This document shows, piece by piece, positions 1 through 9,853 of a DNA stretch of 64,000 nt. This DNA is from Tiliqua scincoides. Lineage: Eukaryota > Chordata > Lepidosauria > Squamata > Scincidae. Both the position numbers and the translations under genes were made by a program. The notes beneath the pieces are model-generated. The model was not told the origin of the DNA. It did not search any database and was given only the letters and a program-made list of their open reading frames with translations. Location of the stretch: positions 39,737,348 to 39,801,347 of the forward strand of contig NC_089821.1 in NCBI RefSeq assembly GCF_035046505.1. The letters run 5' to 3'. Each line of letters starts with the position of its first letter. Positions within the stretch are counted from its first letter, which is position 1.

Positions 1-651
1 CCTGGAATCGGCATCAGGCTACAGGTGACTTGTAGAAGCAATCCTGGAGATTAACAGGGCCTCCAGGAATTTCCAACATTACATCATGCTGGAAAAAAAC
101 AAAAAGTATGCCCAGGAATAGCTTCACATGGAGTTGGCAACCCTGGGAATGGTTCATAGCTCAGAGATAGAACAGAAACTCAGCCCCTAGCATTCCACCT
201 AGAAGGATTTCAAGAAGCATGACTGATAATTACCTTTGCCTGAGATCTTGGAGTGTCTGCCACTCAGAGTAGAAAGTGGTGGGTTTGGTCAGCAGCTGAT
301 GCCATGGATGGGGTGACATCACATCACTGCATCACCCTCCTCCATGCATTAGGATGTCATCCCCCTATTTTGGGGCATCATCCTCTGCGTCCATAATTTG
401 GAGCTCAAATTTGGAGTTCATACCCCCCCCCCCGCCATGACTACCACTATCCATAGAAATTCACCTTGAACTAAAAAAGACTTTGGTTTCAGTTTTGTTT
501 ATAGCACCTCTGAAAGCATTTTTTCAATAGCAATATTGCCATTTAGCACAATAGAACAACATGTGGTTATTTTATTCAAAATGCCCAAGAACAGGGACGT
601 ATCCTCATGGGCCAGCACAGTAGTCCTAACTTCCACAGATCTCAAATGAGC

Positions 652-744
652 CTGGCATTTTTGTTACTTCAGAGAGTATAATATTTGGAAGAAGCTTTGT
701 TGAGTTGGTAGTAGGGAAAAACTCTGAAGTAACAAAAATGCCAG
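652..744. repeat. Perfect 23-bp inverted repeat with 47-nt loop
   Basis: The arm at 652-674 is the exact reverse complement of 722-744. The key portion is CTGGCATTTTTGTTAC on the left and its mirror on the right. The 47 bases between them are AT-rich and not self-complementary. Flanks show no target duplication that I can find, so this may be a small foldback element, a relic of a MITE or a local hairpin. Confidence 0.8.
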
Positions 745-2546
745 TCCTCTCCAAAGCCATTGCTGGGGTCTCTGGGGCAAAGTCTTACACAGGACCCCAT
801 TTGCCCCTTGATTGTGCATTAGGCTCTACCACTGCTACCAGTAGTGAGGATCCAGGGATCAGCCTAGACAGCTGGGCCTTCTGATGGGCAAGGGAACTTG
901 AACAGTGCCTGACCTCTGCCACCACCCCTTATCCTATCCCCAACATTCTAGATTTCTAAAGACCTTTTCACTTGGAGTATTCAAAAGTTCAGCACACATA
1001 TGTACACTGTAGTCTGAAGTGGTACAGGCCATAGACTACCTCGTTTTATGCAATGGGTAAAATGTTTCTGAAATTTGTGTGTCTCTTTAGCATCTTCATT
1101 GCTCAATGCTTGCTCACAAGAGATGAAGCAGTAGTTCCTTTCAATAGTTAGACATTTGCATTCAAAAGACTCAAAATATATGTGTAGGGAACAAGTAGCA
1201 AAATAGTGGCTCATTGCAACCCAGAATCACCATTTGCATGCCACATCCATATGTATACTGGAAAGGCAGTTGTATTGAGCACAAAATTTACTTTCATGAT
1301 AATCTCAATTTTCAGTTGAAAAATACGTTTCTAGTCCTTATGATTGCAAAGACACACTTGCAAATGTGTGGGCAATCTTAGATGAAATCTAGCTGGCTTC
1401 CTGCATAGTTGCTTGCCCTTGACCAGCACAAGGAGAAGCAAAATAATATTTGTGAAAGACATAAAAAAATTAAGAAATCACAGGCTTAATTATGCAAAAT
1501 TCTGAATTATGCAAATGTGTTTAACTTGCGTCATTTATTCTGATTGCAGAGTTTACCCTTTTGCAGTTGATTAATTTGCTGATTTGGTTTACATCTTGAG
1601 TTTCTTGAACAATGCAGCATGAGCCAGCCAACAATAGGATATATTTTCTGTAATGGGACTTGTATCCAGCGTATAGAGGCTAAGCAGTAGTCTGCAAGAG
1701 TGTGATTTGTTCCTGATCCAGAAATCTCTACATCTATGACCATGATTCCCTGTTGACAGGCTATTAGTTCCACCTTCTTGCACGAGTGACTAGTGCTGTC
1801 AGACACAACCAGCTGTTTGGACGTGTGCATGCAGCCCCAACTCAGTGAGGAAAACTACATGTGTTCCCAGGTTGTCGCCCCCCCCCCCCGGGCAGGATCC
1901 TATTTCATGTGTTGGACACAAGCAGGAGAAGAATTGACATTGTTCTTTGCTTGATCAAAGTAACACTATCCAAGATGAACTGCACACAGGACTGGTTTAG
2001 TACAGCTTCTTCGCAGGCTAGATGGAAAACAAGCAAGTCTCCAAGCAAAAGCCCCACAAGCACAAAGGCTGTGTGCGTTTGTGTCTTGGCATGAGCCAAG
2101 GTCATGCTGGAACTATATATGTCTTCTTCTTTCCCGATAACCTGACATTCCTCCTCCCACCTTGCAGAACTCAGTCACATAAATGCCTCTGCTTCTTTTT
2201 TTCTTTTCCCCTGTAGACTGTCTGGCTCCTCATTGTATGAGAACATTCTTTCTCCATCAGGTAGTTTACAAGGAGCACTATGTCATGTTCTGGGACAAGT
2301 CACTGTGTGCCTCAAATGGTGCTAAGGAGCACTGAGGGGAGAATATATCAGTTAAACACAGATTTGGAAGTGACATTGCCAACATGCAACCAGAGAGCAG
2401 ACTCCTGATTTAAAACAGGTTTCCTTCCAGAAACAGGCTTTTTATTCCTTTAATTATATCTCCATATCCATTCCAGAAATGACTGTGGGAAGTTCTCAAG
2501 GCATTGTTTACTAGCTTTCCCTGGTCCAGGATCTATCAAGTTCTAT

Positions 2547-2880
2547 AGCCCAATCCTAGTTAGACACAATGCCCATTGTATCCTAAGCCTGTACTGGCAA
2601 CACCATGCTGACAGCACTCTGCCATTGGTACAAGGACCAAATGCCTGTCCTGACAAAGCAACACTGGTGCAGCCCTTTTCAGTAACACTGCCAGTGTCCA
2701 TGGGAGAACCCATAAGTGTCCCAGATCCTAATAACACCCGGAACCGGTGACACAACCTCCCCTGCATTACCCCCACACTGTGCCACCCTCCTCCACTTCC
2801 AGAATGACTCCATTTCAGAATCAAATGAAGGTGAGGAAGGGCATGTTGACCCAATGTTGCACCATTCACCACTTTAAGCG
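2547..2880 (+). mobile_element. Possible GCCCAATCC-type palindromic repeat, degraded
   Basis: The stretch opens with GCCCAATCCTAG, the terminal motif shared with better preserved copies at 34791, 54840, 56775 and 57985. The interior has the ACTGGTGCAGCC-like block seen in those copies. No mirrored right end is recognisable, so the limits are guesses and the call rests on one terminus and a weak internal resemblance. Confidence 0.3.
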
Positions 2881-3402
2881 ATGAGTGCTCTATGACCGCC
2901 CCCCCCAAGAGCCAGGGAAACACCCAGAGCACCACAGGAGGAGGGGGTGCCACACTAGTCATCCCTTGCATGCTACTGGCCTCTTGGACACCCCACTGCA
3001 GCCTGGCGCATGCCCCCCTGGCCACCTCTTCGTACGCCACTGGAACCAAAAATGTTACGGAGCGATGTCCTAGCATCAGCAGATCATCGGCATGACATCA
3101 GCACATATTGGGAGTATACTTTGGTTACTGGAGTTGTCTATTTCTGTCTATTACACAGTCCCTTGCCAGTGCACACATCTGGAATTCCTTCACTGCCATG
3201 AGTGTAGTGAGAGGGTGAATTAGAAGCAAGTGCTGAAGGTACTTCAGGATTAGCAGCCTCTGTACCAACACTGGCAGGTGCTCTTGGCTGCTAGTAACAG
3301 AGGATTAATGGGGTAGGGGTGAAGGAAGGCTTGCAATCTTTAGGGGGTGGGGTACAAGAGGAAGGATAAAAAGGTGGATAAACAACATTTAACTAGGCTT
3401 CT

Positions 3403-4638
3403 GTGGATAGGATCTCAAAACACATAGATGAACAGGCCTTGCTGAGGGAGAGTCAGCATGGCTTCTGTAAGGGTAAGTCTTGCCTCACGAACCTTATAGA
3501 ATTCTTTGAAAAGGTCAACAGGCATGTGGATGCGGGACAACCAGTGGACATTATATATCTGGACTTTCAGAAGGCATTTGACACGGTCCCTCACCAAAGG
3601 CTACTGAAAAAACTCCACAGTCAGGGAATTAGAGGGAATCTCTTGTGGATTGAGAACTGGTTGGAGGCCAGGAAGCAGAGAATGGGTGTCAATGGGCAAT
3701 TTTCACAATGGAGAGAGGTGAAAAGCGGTGTGCCCCAAGGATCTGTCCTGGGACCGGTGCTTTTCAACCTCTTCATAAATGACCTGGAGACAGGGTTGAG
3801 CAGTGAAGTGGCTAAGTTTGCAGACGACACCAAACTTTTCCGAGTGGTAAAGTCCAGAAGTGATTGTGAGGAGCTCCAGAAGGATCTCTCCAGACTGGCA
3901 GAATGGGCAGCAAAATGGCAGATGCGTTTCAATGTCAGTAAGTGTAAAGTCATGCACATTGGGGCAAAAAATCAAAACTTTAGATATAGGCTGATGGGTT
4001 CTGAGCTGTCTGTGACAGATCAGGAGAGAGATCTTGGGGTGGTGGTGGACAGGTCGATGAAAGTGTCGACCCAATGTGCGGCGGCAGTGAAGAAGGCCAA
4101 TTCTATGCTTGGGATCATTCGGAAGGGTATTGAGAACAAAACGGCTAGTATTATAATGCCGTTGTACAAATTGATGGTAAGGCCACACCTGGAGTATTGT
4201 GTCCAGTTCTGGTCACCGCATCTCAAAAAAGACATAGTGGAAATGGAAAAGGTGCAAAAGAGAGCGACTAAGATGATTACGGGGCTGGGGCACCTTCCTT
4301 ATGAGGAAAGGCTACGGCGTTTGGGCCTCTTCAGCCTAGAAAAGAGACGCTTGAGGGGGGACATGATTGAGACATACAAAATTATGCAGGGAATGAACAG
4401 AGTGGATAGGGAGATGCTCTTTACACTCTCACATAATACCAGAACCAGGGGACATCCACTAAAATTGAGTGTTGGGCGGGTTAGGACAGACAAAAGAAAA
4501 TATTTCTTTACTCAGCGTGTGGTCGGTCTGTGGAACTCCTTGCCACAGGATGTGGTGCTGGCATCTAGCCTAGACGCCTTTAAAAGGGGATTGGACAAGT
4601 TTCTGGAGGAAAAATCCATTATGGGGTACAAGCCATGA
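3403..4638 (+). pseudogene. Partial CR1 ORF2: reverse transcriptase domain to C terminus
   Basis: The frame encodes about 410 residues matching residues 549-959 of the intact copy at 17812-20691. Visible reverse transcriptase motifs are QHGFCKGKSCLTN, YLDFQKAFDTVPH (first catalytic aspartate), SGVPQGSVLGPVLFN and FADDTKLF (catalytic aspartate pair). The CR1 C-terminal block with YEERLRRLGLFSLEKRRLRG follows. The endonuclease and the amino part of the polymerase are missing because of 5' truncation, so it cannot be functional alone. Only about eight substitutions separate it from the intact copy by eye. The ATG at 3403 is supplied partly by flanking DNA and has no meaning as a start. Confidence 0.92.
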
Positions 4639-4822
4639 TGTGTATGCGCAACCTCCTGATTTTGGAAATGGGTTAAGTCAGAATGCCAGATGTAGGGGAG
4701 GGCACCAGGATGAGGTCTCTTGTTATCTGGTGTGCTCCCTGGGGCATTTGGAGGGCCGCTGTGAGATACAGGAAGCTGGACTAGATGGGCCTATGGCCTG
4801 ATCCAGTGGGGCTGTTCTTATG
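3406..4822 (+). mobile_element. CR1-family LINE, 5'-truncated 3' portion
   Basis: This is the last 1.4 kb of the CR1 family that is also present at 12581-16915 and 17613-21942. It begins within the reverse transcriptase part of ORF2, runs through the stop codon at 4636-4638 and the 3' UTR of about 185 bases, and ends in a single TTCTTATG unit. 5' truncation is the usual outcome of target-primed reverse transcription. The reading frame is open throughout, so the copy is young. No target duplication is visible, as is common for CR1. Confidence 0.93.
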
Positions 4823-5039
4823 TGCTACTGATATAGTAATATCAGCTTCCACTGCTCAGCCTATGCCACAACAGTCCAAAGTCTGCCTCATCCTTCTTTT
4901 CCTTAAGATTCTCCACTCAGCTTCTTGCTAGGGCATCTCCAGCCCTCCACAGGCACCCAACTCCAACCTTCTGCCTTTGTGACTGTCCTTACTCCTAAAG
5001 ACTCCAATCAAGTGGCAGAACCTATAGAAGGTCCATGAA
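4823..5039. other. Unannotated spacer
   Basis: Pyrimidine-rich unique sequence between the CR1 tail and the hAT-related copy. I see no gene or repeat here. Confidence 0.5.
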
Positions 5040-5555
5040 GAGGGTGGGGCTCAGGATGCAAAGGAGAGGGGCCCAGAAACTTCCTGGGATTTTACATTTT
5101 CCTAGCTCATCTGGCCTCACTGCCCACGTGGGATGCTGGGGGCACTACTGTGGACATGGTAGCAGCTGCTGCCATAAGCCATATGCACCCAGCCAAGGAA
5201 TTCATACATGACACTCCTCAACACAGTGTCAAATCTGGGAGGAAACTAGCCTGCTACGATACCTCTTTGGCTTGTGGATCCATTTACCATCAAGGAATGT
5301 ATAGGAGCTCAGGGATGCAGCTTCAGAAGTGAGTTTTGATTCACAAAGGACACTTTCCATTCTAGATGAGCCTAAATCCAATGATGCTAATTTTCTGCAA
5401 TGATTTTCTATATTTAAGCCATTGCAGCCCAATGTTGCAACAGGGACCAAATGTGTACACCTGTGGGCTGCACAGAAATGGGTTAAAAGATTTTAGAGAG
5501 ACTTAGGAGTGCGTTTGGTTTTTCATATTACTGTATCTAGCTACTGGCATCTCAC
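5040..5555 (+). mobile_element. Old hAT-related copy, paralogous to 48142-48849
   Basis: This stretch aligns by eye with the interior of the hAT element at 48142-48849. Shared blocks include GGCCCAGAAA, GGGATGCTGG, ACATGACACTCCT, CAACACAGTGTCA-like, CTCTTTGGCTTGTGGATC, TGATTTTCTATAT and GAGAGACTTAGGAGTG. Its own terminal repeats are not recognisable, so the ends are approximate. A piggyBac-like MITE (5414-5486) sits inside it and is absent at the equivalent place in the other copy, which makes it a natural filled/empty site pair. Confidence 0.8.
5414..5486 (-). mobile_element. piggyBac-like MITE bounded by TTAA
   Basis: The 73-bp element runs from TTAA at 5414-5417 to TTAA at 5483-5486, with the right end reading CAGAAATGGGTTAA. 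It is the reverse orientation of the copies at 5837-5916 and 7209-7289. TTAA target duplication with CCC...GGG termini is the signature of the piggyBac superfamily. Comparison with 48581-48611 shows the empty site (TTAG in place of TTAA), which confirms the borders. It has no coding capacity. Confidence 0.85.
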
Positions 5556-5836
5556 AGGCAGGTAGACCTGGGCAATTTCTTCAGATGATGGGGGGGGCGG
5601 AGATTCCCCCCATGGTCATTCTCCCAGTCTTATTTCTTGCACTCAAACACTTTTAAGAAAAACACAGACAACATCATTGTCAACCCATTGAGTTCTAGTA
5701 TTTTACAATCATCATTTTGCAGACCTGATCAATAGTAAAAATTTTTTCCACTTCAAGCATATTAGTAGACCCTACCTTTCCACTGTTGAGTAGCAGAGTA
5801 GCATCAATGTTGTTGTTTTTTAGGACTCCTGCATGC
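5556..5836. other. Unannotated spacer
   Basis: Unique AT-rich sequence apart from a G run near 5588-5597. I see no gene or repeat. Confidence 0.5.
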
Positions 5837-5916
5837 TTAACCCATTTCTGCCCAGCCCATAAGTGTACACATTTGATCCCTGTTGCATATATGCAACATT
5901 GGGTAGAAAAGGTTTA
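5837..5916 (+). mobile_element. piggyBac-like MITE bounded by TTAA
   Basis: An 80-bp element from TTAA at 5837-5840 to TTAA at 5913-5916. The left end is TTAACCCATTTCTGCCCA and the right end mirrors it with substitutions. The interior holds an exact 18-bp palindrome, TGTTGCATATATGCAACA, at 5881-5898. The features fit a tiny non-autonomous piggyBac derivative. Confidence 0.85.
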
Positions 5917-7116
5917 ATTAGAAGCTTCCTACTCTGAAAGGAACCTCTTTCCTTGCACCTGTTTCCCTTCAGCCCACATTACAAAGAATTGCTTTGTAAT
6001 TAGGCTGTCCCTATTCCCCACAAAGGGGGCCTTAATTAGTGGCTTTTTCCTCTCATTTTCACTGTTGTTTTTTTTAAATAACAAAACAAACATTTAATTT
6101 TAAGATAGACTCCACCAAGGACCACAAACCAAAAATGAATCCTGCTCATCTCAGCAAGATGGGGCTCTCTGCTATAAAAGCAAATGGCAAGGCAATTCCA
6201 TGTGTTTTCACTAAAGCTGTTAATTCACTCTTCACATCTCTCCTTCAAGTCATCAATCACAATGTAACCAAAATAGAGCTCAGCTGCTAGAGCTCATGCC
6301 ACTGTAAATGAACCTTCTGCCAATGGAACCCTGCCCCGCCAAGTTGGCGTCATAAGGGGGGAACTCAGCTGGAAAAATAAACTAATCAGGTACCACACAC
6401 TCATTCCTTAAAGGGGAGAAGGACTACTAACTTTTAACTCTTTGCTAGCACATTAATCCGGGTGAGCTTAGCTGGAAGTGGACCTCTCTAGGAATGCAGC
6501 CTTCTGACCAAGGCTCAACGGTCAAGCCCATTTGAGAACCACTGTTCTCCATCAGTTATTCTTTATTATGTTTTTAAAAATCAAATAATAATGATACATC
6601 TGTGTGGAAGGAATCATAGCAACCATGCAATTCCTCGAAAGCAGATCATAAAGGAAAGCTCACATATCCATGAGAGAATGTGATGGTTGTGAGATGATTC
6701 ATAGGGTGTCTTACACCACAACAATACCATGCTTTTCTTCATAAAGCAAACATACTCAGAGGTTGAAAGGTAGTTATTAAAATTATTTCACAGTTTAAGA
6801 TACAGGAGTCCTAAAGTAGTTATTCAAGTTATTTTGCAGTTACACAGTTATTCAGGATACAGGTCCTGTCTCCCCCCTGCCTCTGTTAGCCCTAAATGTG
6901 AGAGTGTGCAATCTCAGGAAATGAAAATGAAAGAAGCTGAAGGAGGGAGATAGGATGTTCTTATGTTATATGGGACCAGAAGAAAACAGAAAAGACTACA
7001 AGCAGCCAAGAAAAACCAATTCAGTTTAACCGTCATGGTGTTTGTGGGACAAGATATAATCACAGTGGGTGTGAAGACAACGATTCTGTTCAGAATCTGC
7101 AACTGCTTGTGTTTCT
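5917..7116. other. Unannotated stretch
   Basis: About 1.2 kb of AT-rich sequence without a supportable gene or complete repeat. Two near-copies of a short block (TTTCACAGTT-AAGATACAGG and a TTACACAGTT-TTCAGGATACAGG relative) lie within 100 bases near 6787-6864, suggesting a small local duplication. Confidence 0.45.
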
Positions 7117-7117
7117 T

Positions 7118-7208
7118 AGGCTGCAATTCTATCCATGCTTACCTGGGAGTAAGCCTCATTGACTATAATGGAACTTACTTCTGGGTAGACATGCATAGGC
7201 TTGGGTTC
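7118..7208 (+). mobile_element. Palindromic 90-bp MITE (GGCTGCAAT...GAGTAAGCC family)
   Basis: The left half reads GGCTGCAATTCTATCCATGC then ACCTGGGAGTAAGCC. The right half mirrors it with GAACTTACTTCTGGGTAGACATGCATAGG. Further copies lie at 9409-9853 (split), 28861-28949, 33003-33087, 51981-52065, 52765-52838, 58824-58914 and 58917-59008. The near-complete self-complementarity and lack of coding suggest a MITE-like family. I recall this repeat as abundant in squamate genomes but cannot name its superfamily. Confidence 0.8.
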
Positions 7209-7289
7209 TTAACTCATTTTTGCCCAGCCCACAGGTGTACACATGTGGTCCCAGTTGTGTATATGCAACATCGGGCAGAAATGGCTTAA
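7209..7289 (+). mobile_element. piggyBac-like MITE bounded by TTAA
   Basis: An 81-bp third copy of the family at 5837-5916, running from TTAA at 7209-7212 to TTAA at 7286-7289. Termini are TTAACTCATTTTTGCCCA on the left and GGGCAGAAATGGCTTAA on the right. It abuts the end of the palindromic MITE at 7118-7208, so one probably inserted into the edge of the other. Confidence 0.83.
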
Positions 7290-7773
7290 TGTGATTTCAT
7301 ATGCATTTATGTTACCATTAAGATGATTTTGTGTTGAAGGTTAGTTCTAATTGTAGATTGGTTCCAGTTTGTGCCTCAATTGTCACTGAAGTTTGTTTTT
7401 TTAAAATATTGGTGTCATTGTCATAATGATTCCTCTGTTCTTATGATACTGATAGTCCCTGCAATGTAGACTTCATAGAAATGTGCCAGTAAACTAATTC
7501 ACTTTAGTACCTATTTGAGAGCCCCTCCTTTTGGGCCATTTTGATTGTGGTATGATAAGCATAGCTATCATTTGGTGGTATGATTTTGGTTGTTTTGGCC
7601 ATTCATCGGGTGACCAGATGCAGCACTCCTGGAACTTCTTATCAGTTGTTGAATTACAGGGGTTCTGATCCCTTTATCTTTTGTGATCCCCCCCAGCTAC
7701 TGTTTTTACAAAGCTGAGGGGACAACCCGATTTCCTCAAAAGAGGGGAGTTGGTGGGGCTTGTAGATTTCACG
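7290..7773. other. Unannotated spacer
   Basis: Unique sequence; no gene or repeat that I can support. Confidence 0.5.
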
Positions 7774-8320
7774 GGCAGCCCAATCCTGCGCTCCTGAAGC
7801 TCAGGAGCAAAATGTAAACAAAAATGGCTACCGCTGCATTCCGCACACTCCACAGGTAGTGCTGGCAGCTCATCGACAGAAAGGGGCTTTCATCTCCTTC
7901 TCCCAGGTAAGCCCAGTAGTCCTGCAATGGGGCTACTGAATTCTAGGTTGACCCAAGGGTCGGTGTAGAATTTTGAGCCTCCATGTTGGGCCAGTGGCCT
8001 GAAATGGAAGCTCAGGATCTGGTGGAGATGAGTTCCACCAGTCCTGCCTCCCTCCTGCCCCGCTCCCTTCCCCGGCATACCTCAGGGAGGTGGTGGTGGG
8101 GTGTGTGTAAACTACTTCCTGAGGGAAGGCACTTCCAGGTGCCTGCTTCCCTCTCCCCAGTTGATTGGCAGCAATCAAAGTGCTACTGGCAGCCTGGAAC
8201 CACTGGCCACAACACAATCACCCAGACAAAGTGGGCACTTCACACTTGCTTGGGTGATCGTGCTAGTTTCCAGATTGTCCAGGACATCTTGCAGCACTAC
8301 ATGGAAGTGCTGATAAAGTA
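7774..8320 (+). mobile_element. GCCCAATCC-type repeat, long form, borders uncertain
   Basis: It starts with GCAGCCCAATCCTGCGCTCC and contains CAATGGGGCTACTGAATTC and CTCAGGATCTGGTGGAG. The same ordered blocks occur inverted at 28620-28859 (GATCCTGAACC, GGGGCTACTC, CAGGATTGGGCTC), showing that both are copies of one family. The right limit is not defined. Proline-rich open frames on both strands here are composition artefacts. The tail near 8345-8460 carries GACTTGAGT-like words resembling the hAT element at 52232-53194. Confidence 0.55.
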
Positions 8321-8460
8321 AGTTAGCAAGAACATATATGCACATAGCGACTCAGACATGAAAATGGCTTCTAGGCCTCTTGGTCCCGTGTCAAGTCCAA
8401 TCAATAATTGATGGGACTTAAGTCTGACTTGGGAGCAAGTCACACGACTTGAGTTTACAT

Positions 8461-9266
8461 CACCGAAAAGAAGCAAGGTAAAACAGGCTGCTTTCAATGG
8501 CAGATTGGAAGCCAGTTTTCAAGGGTAGTGTGGCAGCTCATTCAATATGCCTTCAGCTCTCATGAACAAGCTGCGGAGGAAGGAAGGAAGGCAGGCACTA
8601 TACTGCCTTTTCTCTTCCTAGCAGTAAAGAAAAGAAGGAACTGGGGTGTCATTTTAATGGAAGACAGAGAATGGTGAGGGAACAGAAGGAGTGCCATTTG
8701 GTGCTATGCTTCAGGCAGCAAAGTGCGCAAGGACTGCACTGTTTGCCACTACACAGGCAGCCTCATTGTGAGCTTGCTGAGGCCGACCTTATGAATCTGA
8801 GTCTAATCAGGACAAATCTCCCTGAAAGAAATGGGTGTTACACAACCATTTAATGCAATTACAAAATCAGGCTCAATCAGTCCAGTTGTGCAGTTTCCAA
8901 GACCTCATTAACTTGAACAAACTTTCTCTGGGAACCAATTTGTCCCAATGTTGCTGGGGATTTTTTTTTCCTATAATGGATTCCAAAATTTGTAATTGCT
9001 TACAGTGATGTTTAAATTTACCCAGGGGTGGGCTGCAGTGAAGAAATAACATCGGATCTGATTCTGTTTATTTTCCATAGAATGTATACTGTGCCATCAA
9101 GTATTACACAAAATTCAATCCCAAAACTTTGTCAAAACAATGAAAATGTGGAGGCATAAACCCCCAGAGGAGGGGAAGGGAAATTCTTCTGCACTGCCTT
9201 TGCCTAAATCTGCATTGCTGGTTCCCATCAGACCACCACAGGTCACTATGCCTCTGCAAACTAGGG
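8461..9266. other. Unannotated stretch
   Basis: Unique sequence containing a short GGAAGGAAGG-type run near 8576-8594. No gene, RNA gene or clear repeat seen. Confidence 0.45.
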
Positions 9267-9267
9267 A

Positions 9268-9400
9268 TGTGGCTGTAGCTCAGTGAATGAGCACACTGGT
9301 GAGGAAGGTCCAGGTTCAACCCCTGGCATCTCCAGATAGGGTTGGGAAAGATCCTTGGCTGAAACCCTGGAGAGCCACTGCCAGTCAATGCATGCAATGT
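9268..9400 (+). mobile_element. tRNA-derived SINE, partial
   Basis: The head has a box A-like GTAGCTCAGTGAATGAGCA and a box B-like GGTTCAACCCC at tRNA spacing, with a mature-tRNA-like end at CTGGCATCTCC. The body follows with CTGAAACCCTGGAGAGCCAC and TGCCAGTCA, which I recall from a common lizard SINE. A related body fragment is at 61431-61522. The 3' end is missing; the palindromic MITE begins eight bases on. It is not a functional tRNA gene because the cloverleaf has no convincing anticodon arm. Confidence 0.7.
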
Positions 9401-9408
9401 AGATCTTA

Positions 9409-9853
9409 GGCTGCAATCCTACACACCAGTGGTTCTCACACATTTAGCACCAGGACCCACTTTTTAGAATGAAAATCTATCGGAACCCACCAGAAGTGAC
9501 GTCATGACTGGAAGTGACATCATCAAGTAGGAAAATTTTTCACAATCCTAAACTGCATTCCTACTCACACTTACCCAGGAGCAAGTTCCATTTACTATCA
9601 TTGTTAAAAGAATATACATAGTAGCTTGTTGAAAGTACAAGTCTGTAATATTTCCCCAGATGCAGTCACAAACCATGGTAGCATCAAGCCTAATACATTA
9701 AAAATAAAATATTGAAATGAATGGGGACCCACCTGAAATTTGCTCATGACCCACCTAGTTTGAGCAACACTGCTATACATACTTCCCTGGGAGTAAGTTC
9801 CATTGAATACAATAGGACTAACTTCTAAATAGACATATATAGGATTGGGCCCT
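9409..9853 (+). mobile_element. Palindromic MITE split by a hAT insertion
   Basis: The left end of the GGCTGCAAT family lies at 9409-9426. The remainder, with TTCCCTGGGAGTAAGTTCC and ending in ATATAGGATTGGGCC, lies at 9773-9853. The hAT element at 9427-9772 interrupts it. The MITE was therefore present before the hAT insertion. Confidence 0.82.
9427..9772 (+). mobile_element. Non-autonomous hAT element
   Basis: 346 bp with left terminus CAGTGGTTCTCACAC and right terminus TTTGAGCAACACTG, which are inverted repeats of the hAT pattern. The 8 bases on either side, CTACACAC and CTATACAT, match at six of eight positions and are a decayed target duplication. The interior includes CACCAGGACCCACTTTTTAG. 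The same family is better preserved at 51041-51389. No transposase is encoded. Confidence 0.88.

Larger units (their letters stand above)
1..3405. other. Mostly unique non-coding stretch
   Basis: I see no exon, RNA gene or complete known repeat across most of this stretch. The open frames present are short, lack recognisable domains and overlap on both strands. Local features are a cytosine run near 422-433, another near 1879-1889, and the inverted repeat at 652-744. A possible member of the GCCCAATCC palindromic family lies near 2547-2880, where the family's typical end and a run resembling its interior are present but no opposite terminus is clear. Confidence 0.5.

Noticed and set aside
7890-8321. 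Proline- and glycine-rich frames on both strands
   Set aside because: They lie inside a repeat of the GCCCAATCC family and reflect its composition. No domain is visible.
9268-9340. Functional tRNA gene
   Set aside because: The head of a SINE with degraded cloverleaf, followed by a standard SINE body.
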